Shown here: positions 42,766 to 51,172 of the stretch, one piece after another | Numbering within the stretch: the stretch's first letter is position 1 | Layout of the letters: every line of letters begins with the position of its first letter | From: JABDCI01 sp964475835 | GTDB lineage: Bacteria; Verrucomicrobiota; Verrucomicrobiia; JABWAM01 | Reading direction: 5' to 3' | Assembly: GCA_964475835.1 (NCBI GenBank) | Contig: CAYYYL010000002.1 | Span: 62,001-126,000, forward strand | Length of the DNA stretch: 64,000 bases | The notes under the pieces: generated by a model | The model's database searches: none | Seen by the model: the letters and a program-made list of their open reading frames with translations, nothing else | Told to the model about the DNA's origin: nothing | Translations under genes and position numbers: made by a program

Positions 42766-44049
42766 ATGAAGTTTATCTGGAGAATGGCTGCTGTCGTGGG
42801 GATTTTGACCGCTGTTTTAGCGGGAATCCTGGCGGGGTGCCATCGAACTCCCCCCGTACTGCTTCATGTGGCGCTCTGGTTGCCGGACGAGGAGCTTGAG
42901 GCACTGACCAAACAAGTAGAGGAGTTTCAACGGGAGCATCCTTCCGTGCGGGTGGAGATCATGCGTTTGCGAAACGGCGAGGAGGCGCGGCAGAATCTGT
43001 CGTCCGGGGCTGCGACAGGGGTTCTTCCCGATATCTGTATGTTGTCGGCCCGGGATCTGGTCTGGTGGGCTAATTCCCAGACTCTTGCGGACTTGACGCC
43101 ATTTCATCCTGATACCCATGCCTTCCATCCCGATCTCCTCACTGCATTTTCGCGAGGGGGGAAGCTTCTTGCGATCCCCTGTGGCTGGTCCACTTCCCTG
43201 CTCTACTACAATCGGGAAATTTTTCAAAAACAAGGAGTGCCATTTCCCCGTGGGTTCTGGCATTGGACGGACCTTTTGACCGCAGCCCAGGCGCTGACAT
43301 TGGTTAATGAGGATGGAAAGGTGTTTCAGCATGGGTTGGAGCTCGATCCTGAAATGGGATCCTGGGCGCCCTTTGTCTGGCAGAATCGTGGAGAAATGAT
43401 TCGGTCAGATGGGAGCTGGTGCCTTACGGATCCGCAATTTCTCCAATCCAATCTCCGAGCGATTGATTTTTACGCGGGCCTTGTGCGAGAGCATCGTGTG
43501 GCGGCGCTGGATCGTGATGCCAGTCACCATTTGTTCCTGGAACAGAAATGTGCGATGACCTTGGGACCGCGGAGTCTTGGTCGTGAATTGGCGCTTCAGT
43601 CCCGGTTTGAATGGGATGTGGCTCCCCTTCCACGCGGGGAATGTTTCGCGGATCTCCTGGATGCATGGGGTTATGCCCTCTCCAGTCAGTCCCCTCATCC
43701 TACCGAGGCGTTTGAGCTGATTCAGTTTCTCACCCGGGAAACGGCTCTGGCGACCATGATGCAGCGAGGCTATGTGGCTCCCCCTCTGACAAATCTTTTC
43801 GCCTCCCGTTTGTTTTTGGATTTCCCCGGCATTCACCCTGCGAACAATCAAGCGTGGATCGACAGCCTTCCCATCAGCCGGGTGCCCGCCTTTGCCAGCA
43901 ACATGCAAAAGGTGGGTGAGATCATGTCGGGAGAAATGCTCGCCCTGATGTCTGCCACCAATGTGAGCGCCCGAAGCGCGTTGGAACATATGGAGGCACG
44001 ACTAGAAGAGTTGACCTTGTTAAGCGCACCCTCTAAATCCAGCCCATGA
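42766..44049 (+). CDS. Sugar ABC transporter-type solute-binding lipoprotein
   Basis: About 427 residues. A lipoprotein signal with LAGC gives a lipidated Cys at residue 25. The remainder matches the extracellular solute-binding family 1 (MalE/UgpB-like): LHVALWLPDEELEAL, PDICMLSARDLVWWA, AIPCGWSTSLLYYNREIF, GFWHWTDLLTAAQAL and CAMTLGPRSLG. No ABC permease genes follow, so it is an orphan in this window; instead it is linked by a 4-bp overlap to a small lipoprotein and then an MFS transporter. The ligand is unknown but is probably an oligosaccharide. Confidence 0.82.
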   Translation: MKFIWRMAAVVGILTAVLAGILAGCHRTPPVLLHVALWLPDEELEALTKQVEEFQREHPSVRVEIMRLRNGEEARQNLSSGAATGVLPDICMLSARDLVWWANSQTLADLTPFHPDTHAFHPDLLTAFSRGGKLLAIPCGWSTSLLYYNREIFQKQGVPFPRGFWHWTDLLTAAQALTLVNEDGKVFQHGLELDPEMGSWAPFVWQNRGEMIRSDGSWCLTDPQFLQSNLRAIDFYAGLVREHRVAALDRDASHHLFLEQKCAMTLGPRSLGRELALQSRFEWDVAPLPRGECFADLLDAWGYALSSQSPHPTEAFELIQFLTRETALATMMQRGYVAPPLTNLFASRLFLDFPGIHPANNQAWIDSLPISRVPAFASNMQKVGEIMSGEMLALMSATNVSARSALEHMEARLEELTLLSAPSKSSP

Positions 44050-44444
44050 AAGACTCCCTTATCCTTTTTCTGCCAGCATTGGTCTTGATCCTTACGGCTT
44101 GTGATGTGAAGGGGCCATCGACAGCCCCTGCGGCATCTACAAGTTCCTCGACACCATCCGGGAATCGCCCGACGGTTTATACCAATTCCGAGTCTGTGGT
44201 GGATGCCCCGGCGAATTACGTGGGTGCGGTGCTTTCGAAAAAACTGGAAACCGAATCCCGCATGGAGCTGCTCAATGTACGACGGGCGATTGATTCCTTT
44301 CGGGAACAGGAGGAGCGTCCTCCAGTCTCTCTAAATGAACTTGTGGAGAAGGGTTATTTGAAGGTGGTCCCCCAACCTCCTCGGGGTCAGAGTTTTCACT
44401 ACAATTCCTCGGATGGATCTGTCCGCTTGGTTCCCGCTTCCTGA
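44046..44444 (+). CDS. Small lipoprotein, unknown function
   Basis: 132 residues with a lipobox LTAC at residues 16-19, a Ser/Thr/Pro/Ala linker of about 30 residues, then a helix (SRMELLNVRRAIDSFREQEE) and GYLKVVPQPPRGQSFHYNSS with a final beta hairpin. The last ~50 residues resemble the C-terminal part of type II pseudopilins, which also end in short strands after a P-x-x-P-loop, but no prepilin motif is present. It overlaps the solute-binding gene by 4 bp and is followed 9 bp later by the MFS gene. Confidence 0.65.
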   Translation: MKDSLILFLPALVLILTACDVKGPSTAPAASTSSSTPSGNRPTVYTNSESVVDAPANYVGAVLSKKLETESRMELLNVRRAIDSFREQEERPPVSLNELVEKGYLKVVPQPPRGQSFHYNSSDGSVRLVPAS

Positions 44445-44453
44445 CACGATTTT

Positions 44454-45797
44454 GTGAAGGAGACTCTGCCGAAATCCATTGGAAACGCTTATGGATTTCA
44501 GGCGTTCAACACCATTTCCTGGCAGATCTGCCTGGGAACCCCCCTCATCCTGTTTGCAAGGGAATTGGGGGCAAGTTCCACGACCATTGGCATCCTTTCC
44601 GGACTGACCCCTTTGTTGACGGTGGCCCAGCTTCCCGTAGCTCAACATGCCGAGGAGTTCGGATATCGCCGACTCATGCTTCTGGGGTGGTCCACCCGGG
44701 TCATTCTTCTCGGATTTCTCTGTGTTTTGCCAATCCTTCATCCTTATCTGCCGGCGGACACCACGGTGAATCTGCTTTTAGTTGTGATGTTCTTTTTCAA
44801 TTTGATGCGAGGGGTGGCCTCGGGGGCATGGTTTCCCTGGATCACTTCTCTCGTTCCGGAATCCTTGCGAGGAGCCTATCTTACCCGGGATCGGGTTTTT
44901 ATCAATTTCGCCACCATTCTGGCTCTCGCGATCTCGGCTGGGTTGCTGAAAAAGCATCAGGACATGCACCACTATGCTTTGGTATTTCTCGCCAGTTTTG
45001 CCGCTGGCGTGGCAAGTCTTTGGTTTTTGAACCGCATTCCGGAAGCACGGAGGACTGTGTCTGAAGAAACGAGTCAGACGGGGTTTCGATGGACCCAGGT
45101 GTTTCAATACCGTGAATTTCGGAGAATCCTTTTTCTCAATGCCATGGTTCAGTTTGCCATTTCCGCAAATGGTCCCTATGTGATCCTATTCCTGAAAGAC
45201 AAAGCGGGTGCTGGGGAGGGAACGATTCTTGCCCTTACAGCGGCCTCCGCGGCAATGGCCATGGCGGCGCTTTTTATTGCCGGTAGAAATCTGGATCGAA
45301 GTGGCAGCAAGCCCTACCTGATTCTTGTGGTGTTCTGGTGGATGATATATTTTTTGCTCTGGGCGTTGACGGCCTCCGGCTGGCTTGTTCATCGGCGCGA
45401 ATGGGCCATGGCGCTTCTCGTGGTAAGTGGTTTTTTTGGATGCATTTATGAACTCTCATTCACGCGGTTGTTGATGAATACGATTGGGGACCGCGTGGGG
45501 CGCGCCCATTTTTATGCGGTTTACGGAGTGATTGTGAGCATTCTCATTGGGGTGATGCCCATTTTCTGGGGGGTAATTCTAGACTGTCTGCGCGACATGG
45601 AGTGGAGGATTTATGGATGTCCGATGGACGGCTTCACTCTCTTCTTTGCCAGTGAATGGTTGATGATCTTTGTGGTTGCGGTCATTCTCCTGCGTGTGAA
45701 GGAACCGAAATCGCATTCGACAAGAGTCGTGATGTATGAAATTTTTGTAACGCTTCCTGCCCGGGGGCTTTCCTTCCTTTTTCAACGGTTTCGATGA
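44454..45797 (+). CDS. MFS transporter
   Basis: 447 residues, twelve predicted transmembrane segments in two sets of six. The start is a GTG at 44454. The N-terminal half shows FARELGASSTTIGILSGLTP and a RLMLLGWSTRV loop typical of the MFS superfamily. The substrate is unknown. Its position after a sugar-binding lipoprotein and before a LolC/E permease does not identify it. It overlaps the next gene by 4 bp (ATGA). Confidence 0.8.
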   Translation: MKETLPKSIGNAYGFQAFNTISWQICLGTPLILFARELGASSTTIGILSGLTPLLTVAQLPVAQHAEEFGYRRLMLLGWSTRVILLGFLCVLPILHPYLPADTTVNLLLVVMFFFNLMRGVASGAWFPWITSLVPESLRGAYLTRDRVFINFATILALAISAGLLKKHQDMHHYALVFLASFAAGVASLWFLNRIPEARRTVSEETSQTGFRWTQVFQYREFRRILFLNAMVQFAISANGPYVILFLKDKAGAGEGTILALTAASAAMAMAALFIAGRNLDRSGSKPYLILVVFWWMIYFLLWALTASGWLVHRREWAMALLVVSGFFGCIYELSFTRLLMNTIGDRVGRAHFYAVYGVIVSILIGVMPIFWGVILDCLRDMEWRIYGCPMDGFTLFFASEWLMIFVVAVILLRVKEPKSHSTRVVMYEIFVTLPARGLSFLFQRFR

Positions 45798-47026
45798 TTT
45801 CAAACCTTCCATCCCCCCTTTTCATTGCCCTGCGGTATTTACGTCCTCGGCGCACGTTTGTCTCGGTGATCACGGTGATCTCTGTCATCGGAGTCATGCT
45901 GGGGGTGATGGTATTGATCCTGGTGATATCGGTCATGAGCGGTTTTGACCGGGAGCTTCGGCAAAAGGTGCTTGGGTTGAACTCTCATCTGACGATCACC
46001 TCGGGGGCGACCATTCGGAATTGGGAGGAAATCTCCCGCCAGGTGGAGGAGCGTCCCCATGTGCGGGGGGTGGCACCCTTCATTGTGGGGCCTGTGCTTG
46101 CGAAATTTGCCGGACGTGTTTTCACCCCGTATCTCAAAGGTGTGGATGCGGCGCGTGAACCGCACGTGAGCGATCTTTCCCGTTACATCATCAAAGGCAA
46201 GTTTGATCTGGAGGGGGAAAAGGTGGTGATCGGCAGCGAGCTTGCCCGGCGCTACGGTGTCTTTGTGGGGGATAAGATCACGATCTATTCCCCCAAAGGT
46301 TTTGAGGATCGGAAGGTGGCCTATCTTCCAGGGGAACCTGTGGTTACGGGAATTTTTGAAAGTGGAATGTTCGAATATGATGTCGGATTCATCTTCTGTT
46401 CACTGGAAACAGCGCAGGACCTTTACGAACTCCGCTCCTCGGTGCATGGTCTTGCGGTTATGACAGACAGCCTGGAGACCGTGGACAGGGTTCAGCAGGA
46501 TCTTAATTCCACTTTGAAGCTCCCCCTTCGTGCGAGCACCTGGATGGAGCTGAATCGACGGTTGTTTTCGGCGATCGCTGTGGAAAAGAATATGATGTTT
46601 TTTCTTCTAATCTTCATCATCATTGTCGCGGCATTCGGTATCATGAGCACATTGATCACGGTTACGGTTCAAAAGACGAGGGAGATCGGGGTGCTGAAAT
46701 CCATTGGAGCGACCCCCGGAAATATTTTATCCATTTTTTTGGCGCAAGGTTTGATCGTGGGAGCCATCGGAACAAGCCTTGGGCTCGGCCTGGGATTGAC
46801 CCTTCTCCACTATCGAAATCCGTTTTTGGAATTCCTGCGGCGCGTAACGGGATTTGAGCTTTTCCCGCGTGAAATCTACAATTTCGACCAGTTACCCGCG
46901 CAGATTAATCCCCAAGATATCCTGCTGATCTGTGTCTCTGCCTTTTTAATTTGCACTTTGGCGGGGCTGTTTCCAGCGTGGAGAGCCGCTAAATTGGAGC
47001 CGGCACGCGCGCTGCGAGATTTTTAA
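45794..47026 (+). CDS. LolC/LolE-family lipoprotein release permease
   Basis: 410 residues. One membrane helix near the N-terminus (SVITVISVIGVMLGVMVLIL), a periplasmic domain of ~200 residues, then three membrane helices (FFLLIFIIIVAAFGIMSTLI and others) as in FtsX-type permeases. The opening IALRYLRPRRTFVSVITVIS is typical of LolC/LolE, which extract mature lipoproteins from the inner membrane. The ATPase LolD is not adjacent, and only one LolC/E copy is present, as in bacteria with a homodimeric LolF-type permease. It overlaps the MFS gene by 4 bp. Confidence 0.82.
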   Translation: MISNLPSPLFIALRYLRPRRTFVSVITVISVIGVMLGVMVLILVISVMSGFDRELRQKVLGLNSHLTITSGATIRNWEEISRQVEERPHVRGVAPFIVGPVLAKFAGRVFTPYLKGVDAAREPHVSDLSRYIIKGKFDLEGEKVVIGSELARRYGVFVGDKITIYSPKGFEDRKVAYLPGEPVVTGIFESGMFEYDVGFIFCSLETAQDLYELRSSVHGLAVMTDSLETVDRVQQDLNSTLKLPLRASTWMELNRRLFSAIAVEKNMMFFLLIFIIIVAAFGIMSTLITVTVQKTREIGVLKSIGATPGNILSIFLAQGLIVGAIGTSLGLGLGLTLLHYRNPFLEFLRRVTGFELFPREIYNFDQLPAQINPQDILLICVSAFLICTLAGLFPAWRAAKLEPARALRDF

Positions 47027-47160
47027 CAGCCTGCAAAATCTGCGCGATTAAAATGGGGCATCCATGCAATAAAGCTCGACCTTTTTGGGAAATTTTCCTT
47101 AAGAATGGGCCCGCTCCACGTGGCATTTGCGATGCTCATTATTTCCTTGAGGAACTTTTT

Positions 47161-47712
47161 GTGCCAGGACTTCCCCAAACATTAACGGTCTGGTTGGTGC
47201 TTTTCCTAGGCGTAGCCCTGTCCATGGGTTGGGCTGGTGAAGGAGAGGATTCAGAGACCCGTGCCGAGAAAACGGCGCGTATGCTGAACTCGCGAAAGAT
47301 TCTGGTGCGGGTGACCTATTATGGGCCGGATGCGAAGTGGGGAAATCAAATTGCATCCACGACAAAGCGTCGGGCTGAGCAGGGCCGTACGGCCGCGGTG
47401 GATCCCAGCTTAATTCCGTATGGGAGTGTTATTCACCTTCCCGGAATTGGCCAATTGGTGGCGGAGGATACCGGGACGGATGTTATTGCCCGCAAAGCGA
47501 GTGAGAGTCATGGAAACATTCCGGTCATCGATGTCTATGTGGAGGAGCCTGCTGAGGCGGAGAAGCTTTCCCGGGAGATGCCGGAAACGATGATGGTTAC
47601 GATTACGACCGAGAACGAAGTGGGTGTGCCCGATATTCTGCCGAAAAAAAGGAAGTCTCCCCCACCCGCCCCGCGTCTGGAAATTGTTCGTCCCCAGCCC
47701 GATATGGCCTGA
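47161..47712 (+). CDS. 3D-domain secreted protein (RlpA/MltA-type barrel)
   Basis: About 183 residues from a GTG at 47161 with GAGG a few bases upstream, giving a signal peptide (QTLTVWLVLFLGVALSMGWA). Longer starts back to 47053 exist but would put hydrophilic residues before the signal. The mature part has the 3D domain: VTYYGPDAKWGNQIASTTKR, AVDPSLIPYGSVIHLPGIG, AEDTGTD and IDVYVEE, the Asp residues that define the family and shape the lytic-transglycosylase-like site in MltA. It is probably a periplasmic peptidoglycan-acting protein. The C-terminus is Pro-rich and basic. Confidence 0.72.
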   Translation: MPGLPQTLTVWLVLFLGVALSMGWAGEGEDSETRAEKTARMLNSRKILVRVTYYGPDAKWGNQIASTTKRRAEQGRTAAVDPSLIPYGSVIHLPGIGQLVAEDTGTDVIARKASESHGNIPVIDVYVEEPAEAEKLSREMPETMMVTITTENEVGVPDILPKKRKSPPPAPRLEIVRPQPDMA

Positions 47713-47826
47713 AGGCCCGGAGAGATGTCTCTGAGGAGGGCGATTCTGATTCCTCCGGTCTTATTCCGCTTCCCGATATTGTTTGCCCCAAGGACTCACA
47801 TTTGCTAGGCTGAACCACCCTATTCT

Positions 47827-49614
47827 ATGAGCAAGAAGACCCAAACGCCGCGCCAAAAGACGGCTTCCAAGCCGTCTTTAACATCCCGGGGACAATTGAC
47901 CTCTGGAGCGGACATCGTCGTCCAGGCATTGGAGCGCGAGGGGGTCGAGGTGGTGTTTGCCTATCCCGGGGGTGCAAGCATGGAGCTTCACCAAGCGCTG
48001 ACCCGTTCCAAGTCGATACGCACCATTCTGCCACGGCATGAGCAGGGAGAGATTTTTGCCGCTGAAGGCTATGCCCGCGCGAGTGGCAAGGTGGGGGTTT
48101 GCCTGGCAACCAGCGGTCCTGGGGCGACGAATCTTGTGACCGGGATTGCCGATGCTTTCATGGATTCGATTCCCCTTGTGGCGATCACCGGACAGGTGAA
48201 GGCTGAATTCATTGGAAAAATGGCCTTCCAGGAAACCGACGTGTTGGGGATGACGCTTCCTATTGTGAAGCATAGCTATCTGGTGATGGATGTGAACGAT
48301 ATTCCCCGGGTGATCAAGGAGGCCTGCCATATCGCTCAAACAGGGCGTCCCGGACCGGTGTTGGTGGACATTCCGAAGAATGTGCAGCAACTGAAAACGC
48401 AGCCTGTATTTCCCGAGACTGTGGATCTCCCGGGCTATCAGCCTTTTTACAAGGCGGATCCTGTGGCCATTCAGGAAGTCATTGGCCTGATCTCAAAAGC
48501 TAAGCGCCCCATGATCTATTGCGGGGGCGGAATCATTTCAAGTGGTGCCTCCAAGGAGTTGCTTGAATTTGCGGAGAAGACGCAGATTCCTGTGGCTACG
48601 ACCCTTATGGGGATTGGGGCATTCCCGGAGACACATCCCCTCTCCCTCAAGTGGTTGGGAATGCACGGCACGGTTTATGCCAACAATGCCGTGAACGAAG
48701 CGGATCTGCTTCTGGCCATTGGAGTGCGGTTCGATGACCGGGTCACGGGCAAGGTGGAGAAATTTGCAGAACATGGAACGATTGTGCATATCGACATCGA
48801 TCCATCGGAGATTGGCAAGAATAAGCCGGTGGCACTCCCCATTCTGAGTGACGTGAAATACGCGTTGCAGCAGCTTAACAGGGCACTGTCCCGCGTCTCG
48901 ACGGATGAGCTTCGCTCGCGCTTTTCCGATTGGACGCAACAGATTGAAGCGTGGCGTGCAAAACACCCCCTGACCTGGAAGGAAAATAAAAATGATCCTG
49001 AGGAAATCCAGCCCCAGGCCGTCATTCGGATGCTTTGTGAGCTCACCCAGGGCGATGCGATCATCACCACGGGGGTGGGACAGCATCAGATGTGGAGCGC
49101 CCAGTTCTATGACTTTGTGAAGCCCCGCACGTTTTTGACCTCGGCGGGGCTGGGAGCCATGGGATTTGGCTATCCGGCCGCCCTTGGAGCCAAGGTGGCA
49201 TGTCCGAATCGTCAGGTGATCGATATTGATGGGGATGGAAGCTTTCTGATGAATGTGCAGGAATTGGCCACGGCGCACATCGAAGGGATTGCAGCCAAGG
49301 TGGTGGTGTTGAACAACCGGCATCTCGGCATGGTGGTGCAATGGGAAGACCGGTTCTACAAGGGGAATCGGGCCCATACCTTCCTCGCGGATCCCAAGCA
49401 TCCGGATCGGGAATACCCTGATCTGGTCAAGATCGCCGAGGGTTTTAATCTCCCCGCCCGCAAAGTGACCCGTAAATCCGAGCTCCGCGACGCGATTCAG
49501 GAGATGTTGGATTCGAAAACCGCCTTCCTTCTTGACGTTCGAGTGCCCTATACCGAGCACGTGTTGCCCATGATTCCTGCTGGGGCTACCTATAAGGATA
49601 TTGTCACGGAGTAA
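47827..49614 (+). CDS. ilvB: Acetolactate synthase large (catalytic) subunit
   Basis: 595 residues. The TPP-dependent enzyme makes acetolactate from pyruvate. The N-terminal pyrimidine domain shows VEVVFAYPGGASMELHQAL and LPRHEQGEIFAAEGYARASG, the catalytic Glu region, followed by SGPGATNLVTGIADAFMDS. The FAD-binding middle has HSYLVMDVNDIPRVI, and the TPP domain reads DGDGSFLMNVQELATA. It pairs with ilvN at 13959-14483 in this window, 33 kb away. About 110 bp lie upstream without an attenuator-like leader peptide. Confidence 0.93.
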   Translation: MSKKTQTPRQKTASKPSLTSRGQLTSGADIVVQALEREGVEVVFAYPGGASMELHQALTRSKSIRTILPRHEQGEIFAAEGYARASGKVGVCLATSGPGATNLVTGIADAFMDSIPLVAITGQVKAEFIGKMAFQETDVLGMTLPIVKHSYLVMDVNDIPRVIKEACHIAQTGRPGPVLVDIPKNVQQLKTQPVFPETVDLPGYQPFYKADPVAIQEVIGLISKAKRPMIYCGGGIISSGASKELLEFAEKTQIPVATTLMGIGAFPETHPLSLKWLGMHGTVYANNAVNEADLLLAIGVRFDDRVTGKVEKFAEHGTIVHIDIDPSEIGKNKPVALPILSDVKYALQQLNRALSRVSTDELRSRFSDWTQQIEAWRAKHPLTWKENKNDPEEIQPQAVIRMLCELTQGDAIITTGVGQHQMWSAQFYDFVKPRTFLTSAGLGAMGFGYPAALGAKVACPNRQVIDIDGDGSFLMNVQELATAHIEGIAAKVVVLNNRHLGMVVQWEDRFYKGNRAHTFLADPKHPDREYPDLVKIAEGFNLPARKVTRKSELRDAIQEMLDSKTAFLLDVRVPYTEHVLPMIPAGATYKDIVTE

Positions 49615-49627
49615 ATTTGGATTGTCA

Positions 49628-49660
49628 TTTTGTCCGCCATTTTGTCTGGTTTTGACAAAA
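49628..49660 (+). promoter_or_regulatory. Possible activator site: TTTTGTC repeats
   Basis: TTTTGTC occurs at 49628-49634 and 49640-49646, and its complement GACAAAA at 49654-49660, with 5- and 7-bp spacers. Located 49-81 bp before the sigma-54 element, it could be the upstream site of an enhancer-binding protein. Confidence 0.45.
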
Positions 49661-49708
49661 GTTCGTTTGAATTGAGGGAAGTTTTTCCTTCAAAATGAAG
49701 TCATCCCC

Positions 49709-49725
49709 TTGGCATGGGGGCTGCT
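49709..49725 (+). promoter_or_regulatory. Sigma-54 (-24/-12) promoter
   Basis: TTGGCATGGGGGCTGCT has the required GG and GC pairs separated by 10 bp and fits the TTGGCAYR-N4-TTGCW consensus except for one base. The expected transcription start is about 12 bp after the GC, immediately before the Shine-Dalgarno of the universal stress gene. Confidence 0.65.
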
Positions 49726-49730
49726 TTTAA

Positions 49731-49745
49731 GGAGGACATCCCTCC
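49731..49745 (+). promoter_or_regulatory. Shine-Dalgarno within a hairpin before the universal stress gene
   Basis: GGAGG (49731-49735) pairs with CCTCC (49741-49745) around a 5-nt loop; the ATG starts at 49746. The strongest Shine-Dalgarno of this region is therefore hidden when the hairpin forms, a likely point of translational control. Confidence 0.6.
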
Positions 49746-50225
49746 ATGAAAACCATCCTTCTTCCCATCCGTCTGAGTGCCAACACCCTTTCCCTCCTTG
49801 AATGTGCGGAGCGTATGTGCTCCGAAATGCAGGCCGGGCTTGTATTTCTTTATGTGGTTCCGAAGCAATCCTATGACAATGGGACATTTGCTCCGAAAAC
49901 CGATGTGCATCAGCGGGTAGTACAGGAAGCCAGAGTGATTTTAGAGCAGCTTTCCCGGAAAGCCATTATTCATGGAATTCGCTCCCGTATTGTGGTGATG
50001 GATGGAACTCCGGGTGAAGCAATTCTTCAGGTGGCTCGTCAGACTCGCGCGTCGATGGTGGTCTTGGAAAAAGATGGATGGGTGCAGGGAAATGTGGTCG
50101 AAAAAATCATTCACCAGTCCCCCTGCCCTGTCCTGACCTGGAGTGAATCCTCCACCCAGGTTGCGTCCAAGCCTGTTTGTCTCCCGGCGATCCCGGCGCA
50201 CCGGCACGCATTGGCGGCTGCTTGA
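49746..50225 (+). CDS. Universal stress protein
   Basis: 159 residues, one UspA domain: KTILLPIRLSANTLSLLECA at the start, AGLVFLYVVPK, and in place of the usual G-x2-G-x9-G nucleotide motif an ASMVVLEKDGWVQGNVVEKI stretch with glycines lost, so ATP binding is doubtful. The protein is cytoplasmic and of the size of stand-alone Usp proteins. Unusually, it is preceded by a sigma-54-type promoter, a palindromic upstream site and a Shine-Dalgarno hairpin. The L,D-transpeptidase gene begins 31 bp downstream. Confidence 0.8.
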   Translation: MKTILLPIRLSANTLSLLECAERMCSEMQAGLVFLYVVPKQSYDNGTFAPKTDVHQRVVQEARVILEQLSRKAIIHGIRSRIVVMDGTPGEAILQVARQTRASMVVLEKDGWVQGNVVEKIIHQSPCPVLTWSESSTQVASKPVCLPAIPAHRHALAAA

Positions 50226-50256
50226 TTCCAGTCCGTTTCCCATCCATCATGGCGGG

Positions 50257-51153
50257 GTGAGTCGTCATCTCAGCCTTATCATCGCCCTGTTGTTTGTGTG
50301 GACGCCGTGGTCATTTTCAGCTTCAGCGGCTATGAAGCCGCGTTCCAGGGACACTGCGGCCTTGCAACTGGCTCTGGATAATGCGGGTTTTTCTCCGGGG
50401 TTGATTGATGGGGTTGCGGGACCGCGCACCAGGATGGCTCAACAGCTTGCGCAGGAGGCCGCTCAATCCCTCGAGGCCTCCGGCAGTCCCTGGTGTGAGT
50501 GGCAGGTTCCCGAGCATTTTTTGGATGAGGTTGCCTTGATTCCGAAAACATGGTTGGAGAGGTCTCAATCCACGGGCATGTGGCATGAAACCCCGTTGGA
50601 AAAGATCAGTGAAACCTTTCATGCCTCCCGTGCTTTTCTCATATTTCTCAATCCTCAGATACGCGATTGGGGACAGGTGCAGGAGGGGCATTTCCTCACG
50701 GTCCCAGATCTTCACCTGCAAAAGGCCGGGCATGCCGATCATCTTCGGATTTCGATTTCCCGAAAAGTAGTTCTGGCCTGTGATAATCAGGAGAAGATTT
50801 TGGCATCCTTTCCCTGCTCCATTGCAGCAAAGAAGGAGAAACGTCCAAAAGGGCGGCTTGAAGTCTGTTCCATCATTCTTCACCCGGACTACGTTTTTGA
50901 TCCGGCGCTCTTCCCGGAGCTTCCCGAAGCGAGAACGTTAAAGACAAAACTCATCATTCCTCCTGGGCCTAATAATCCTGTTGGAGAGATGTGGATCGGA
51001 CTGAATTTAAAAGGTTATGGAATTCATGGCACACCCTATCCTGAGGAAATTGCCCGAACGGAAAGCCACGGTTGTTTTCGTTTAACCAATTGGGATGCCA
51101 TTCGATTGGGCGAAATGATCCGAACAGGAACTCCCGTGGCTGTAGAGCCTTGA
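50257..51153 (+). CDS. L,D-transpeptidase with peptidoglycan-binding domain
   Basis: 298 residues from a GTG at 50257. A signal peptide (HLSLIIALLFVWTPWSFSAS) leads to a peptidoglycan-binding module (LQLALDNAGFSPGLIDGVAG), a LysM-like linker region, and the YkuD catalytic domain with GYGIHGTPYPEEIARTESHG and CFRLTNWDAIRLGEM. These hold the HGT and SHGC motifs with the nucleophile Cys. The enzyme makes 3-3 crosslinks or attaches proteins to peptidoglycan in the periplasm. It starts 31 bp after the universal stress gene and may share its sigma-54 promoter. Confidence 0.82.
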   Translation: MSRHLSLIIALLFVWTPWSFSASAAMKPRSRDTAALQLALDNAGFSPGLIDGVAGPRTRMAQQLAQEAAQSLEASGSPWCEWQVPEHFLDEVALIPKTWLERSQSTGMWHETPLEKISETFHASRAFLIFLNPQIRDWGQVQEGHFLTVPDLHLQKAGHADHLRISISRKVVLACDNQEKILASFPCSIAAKKEKRPKGRLEVCSIILHPDYVFDPALFPELPEARTLKTKLIIPPGPNNPVGEMWIGLNLKGYGIHGTPYPEEIARTESHGCFRLTNWDAIRLGEMIRTGTPVAVEP

Positions 51154-51172
51154 TAAGGACCCTTTTCATCCT

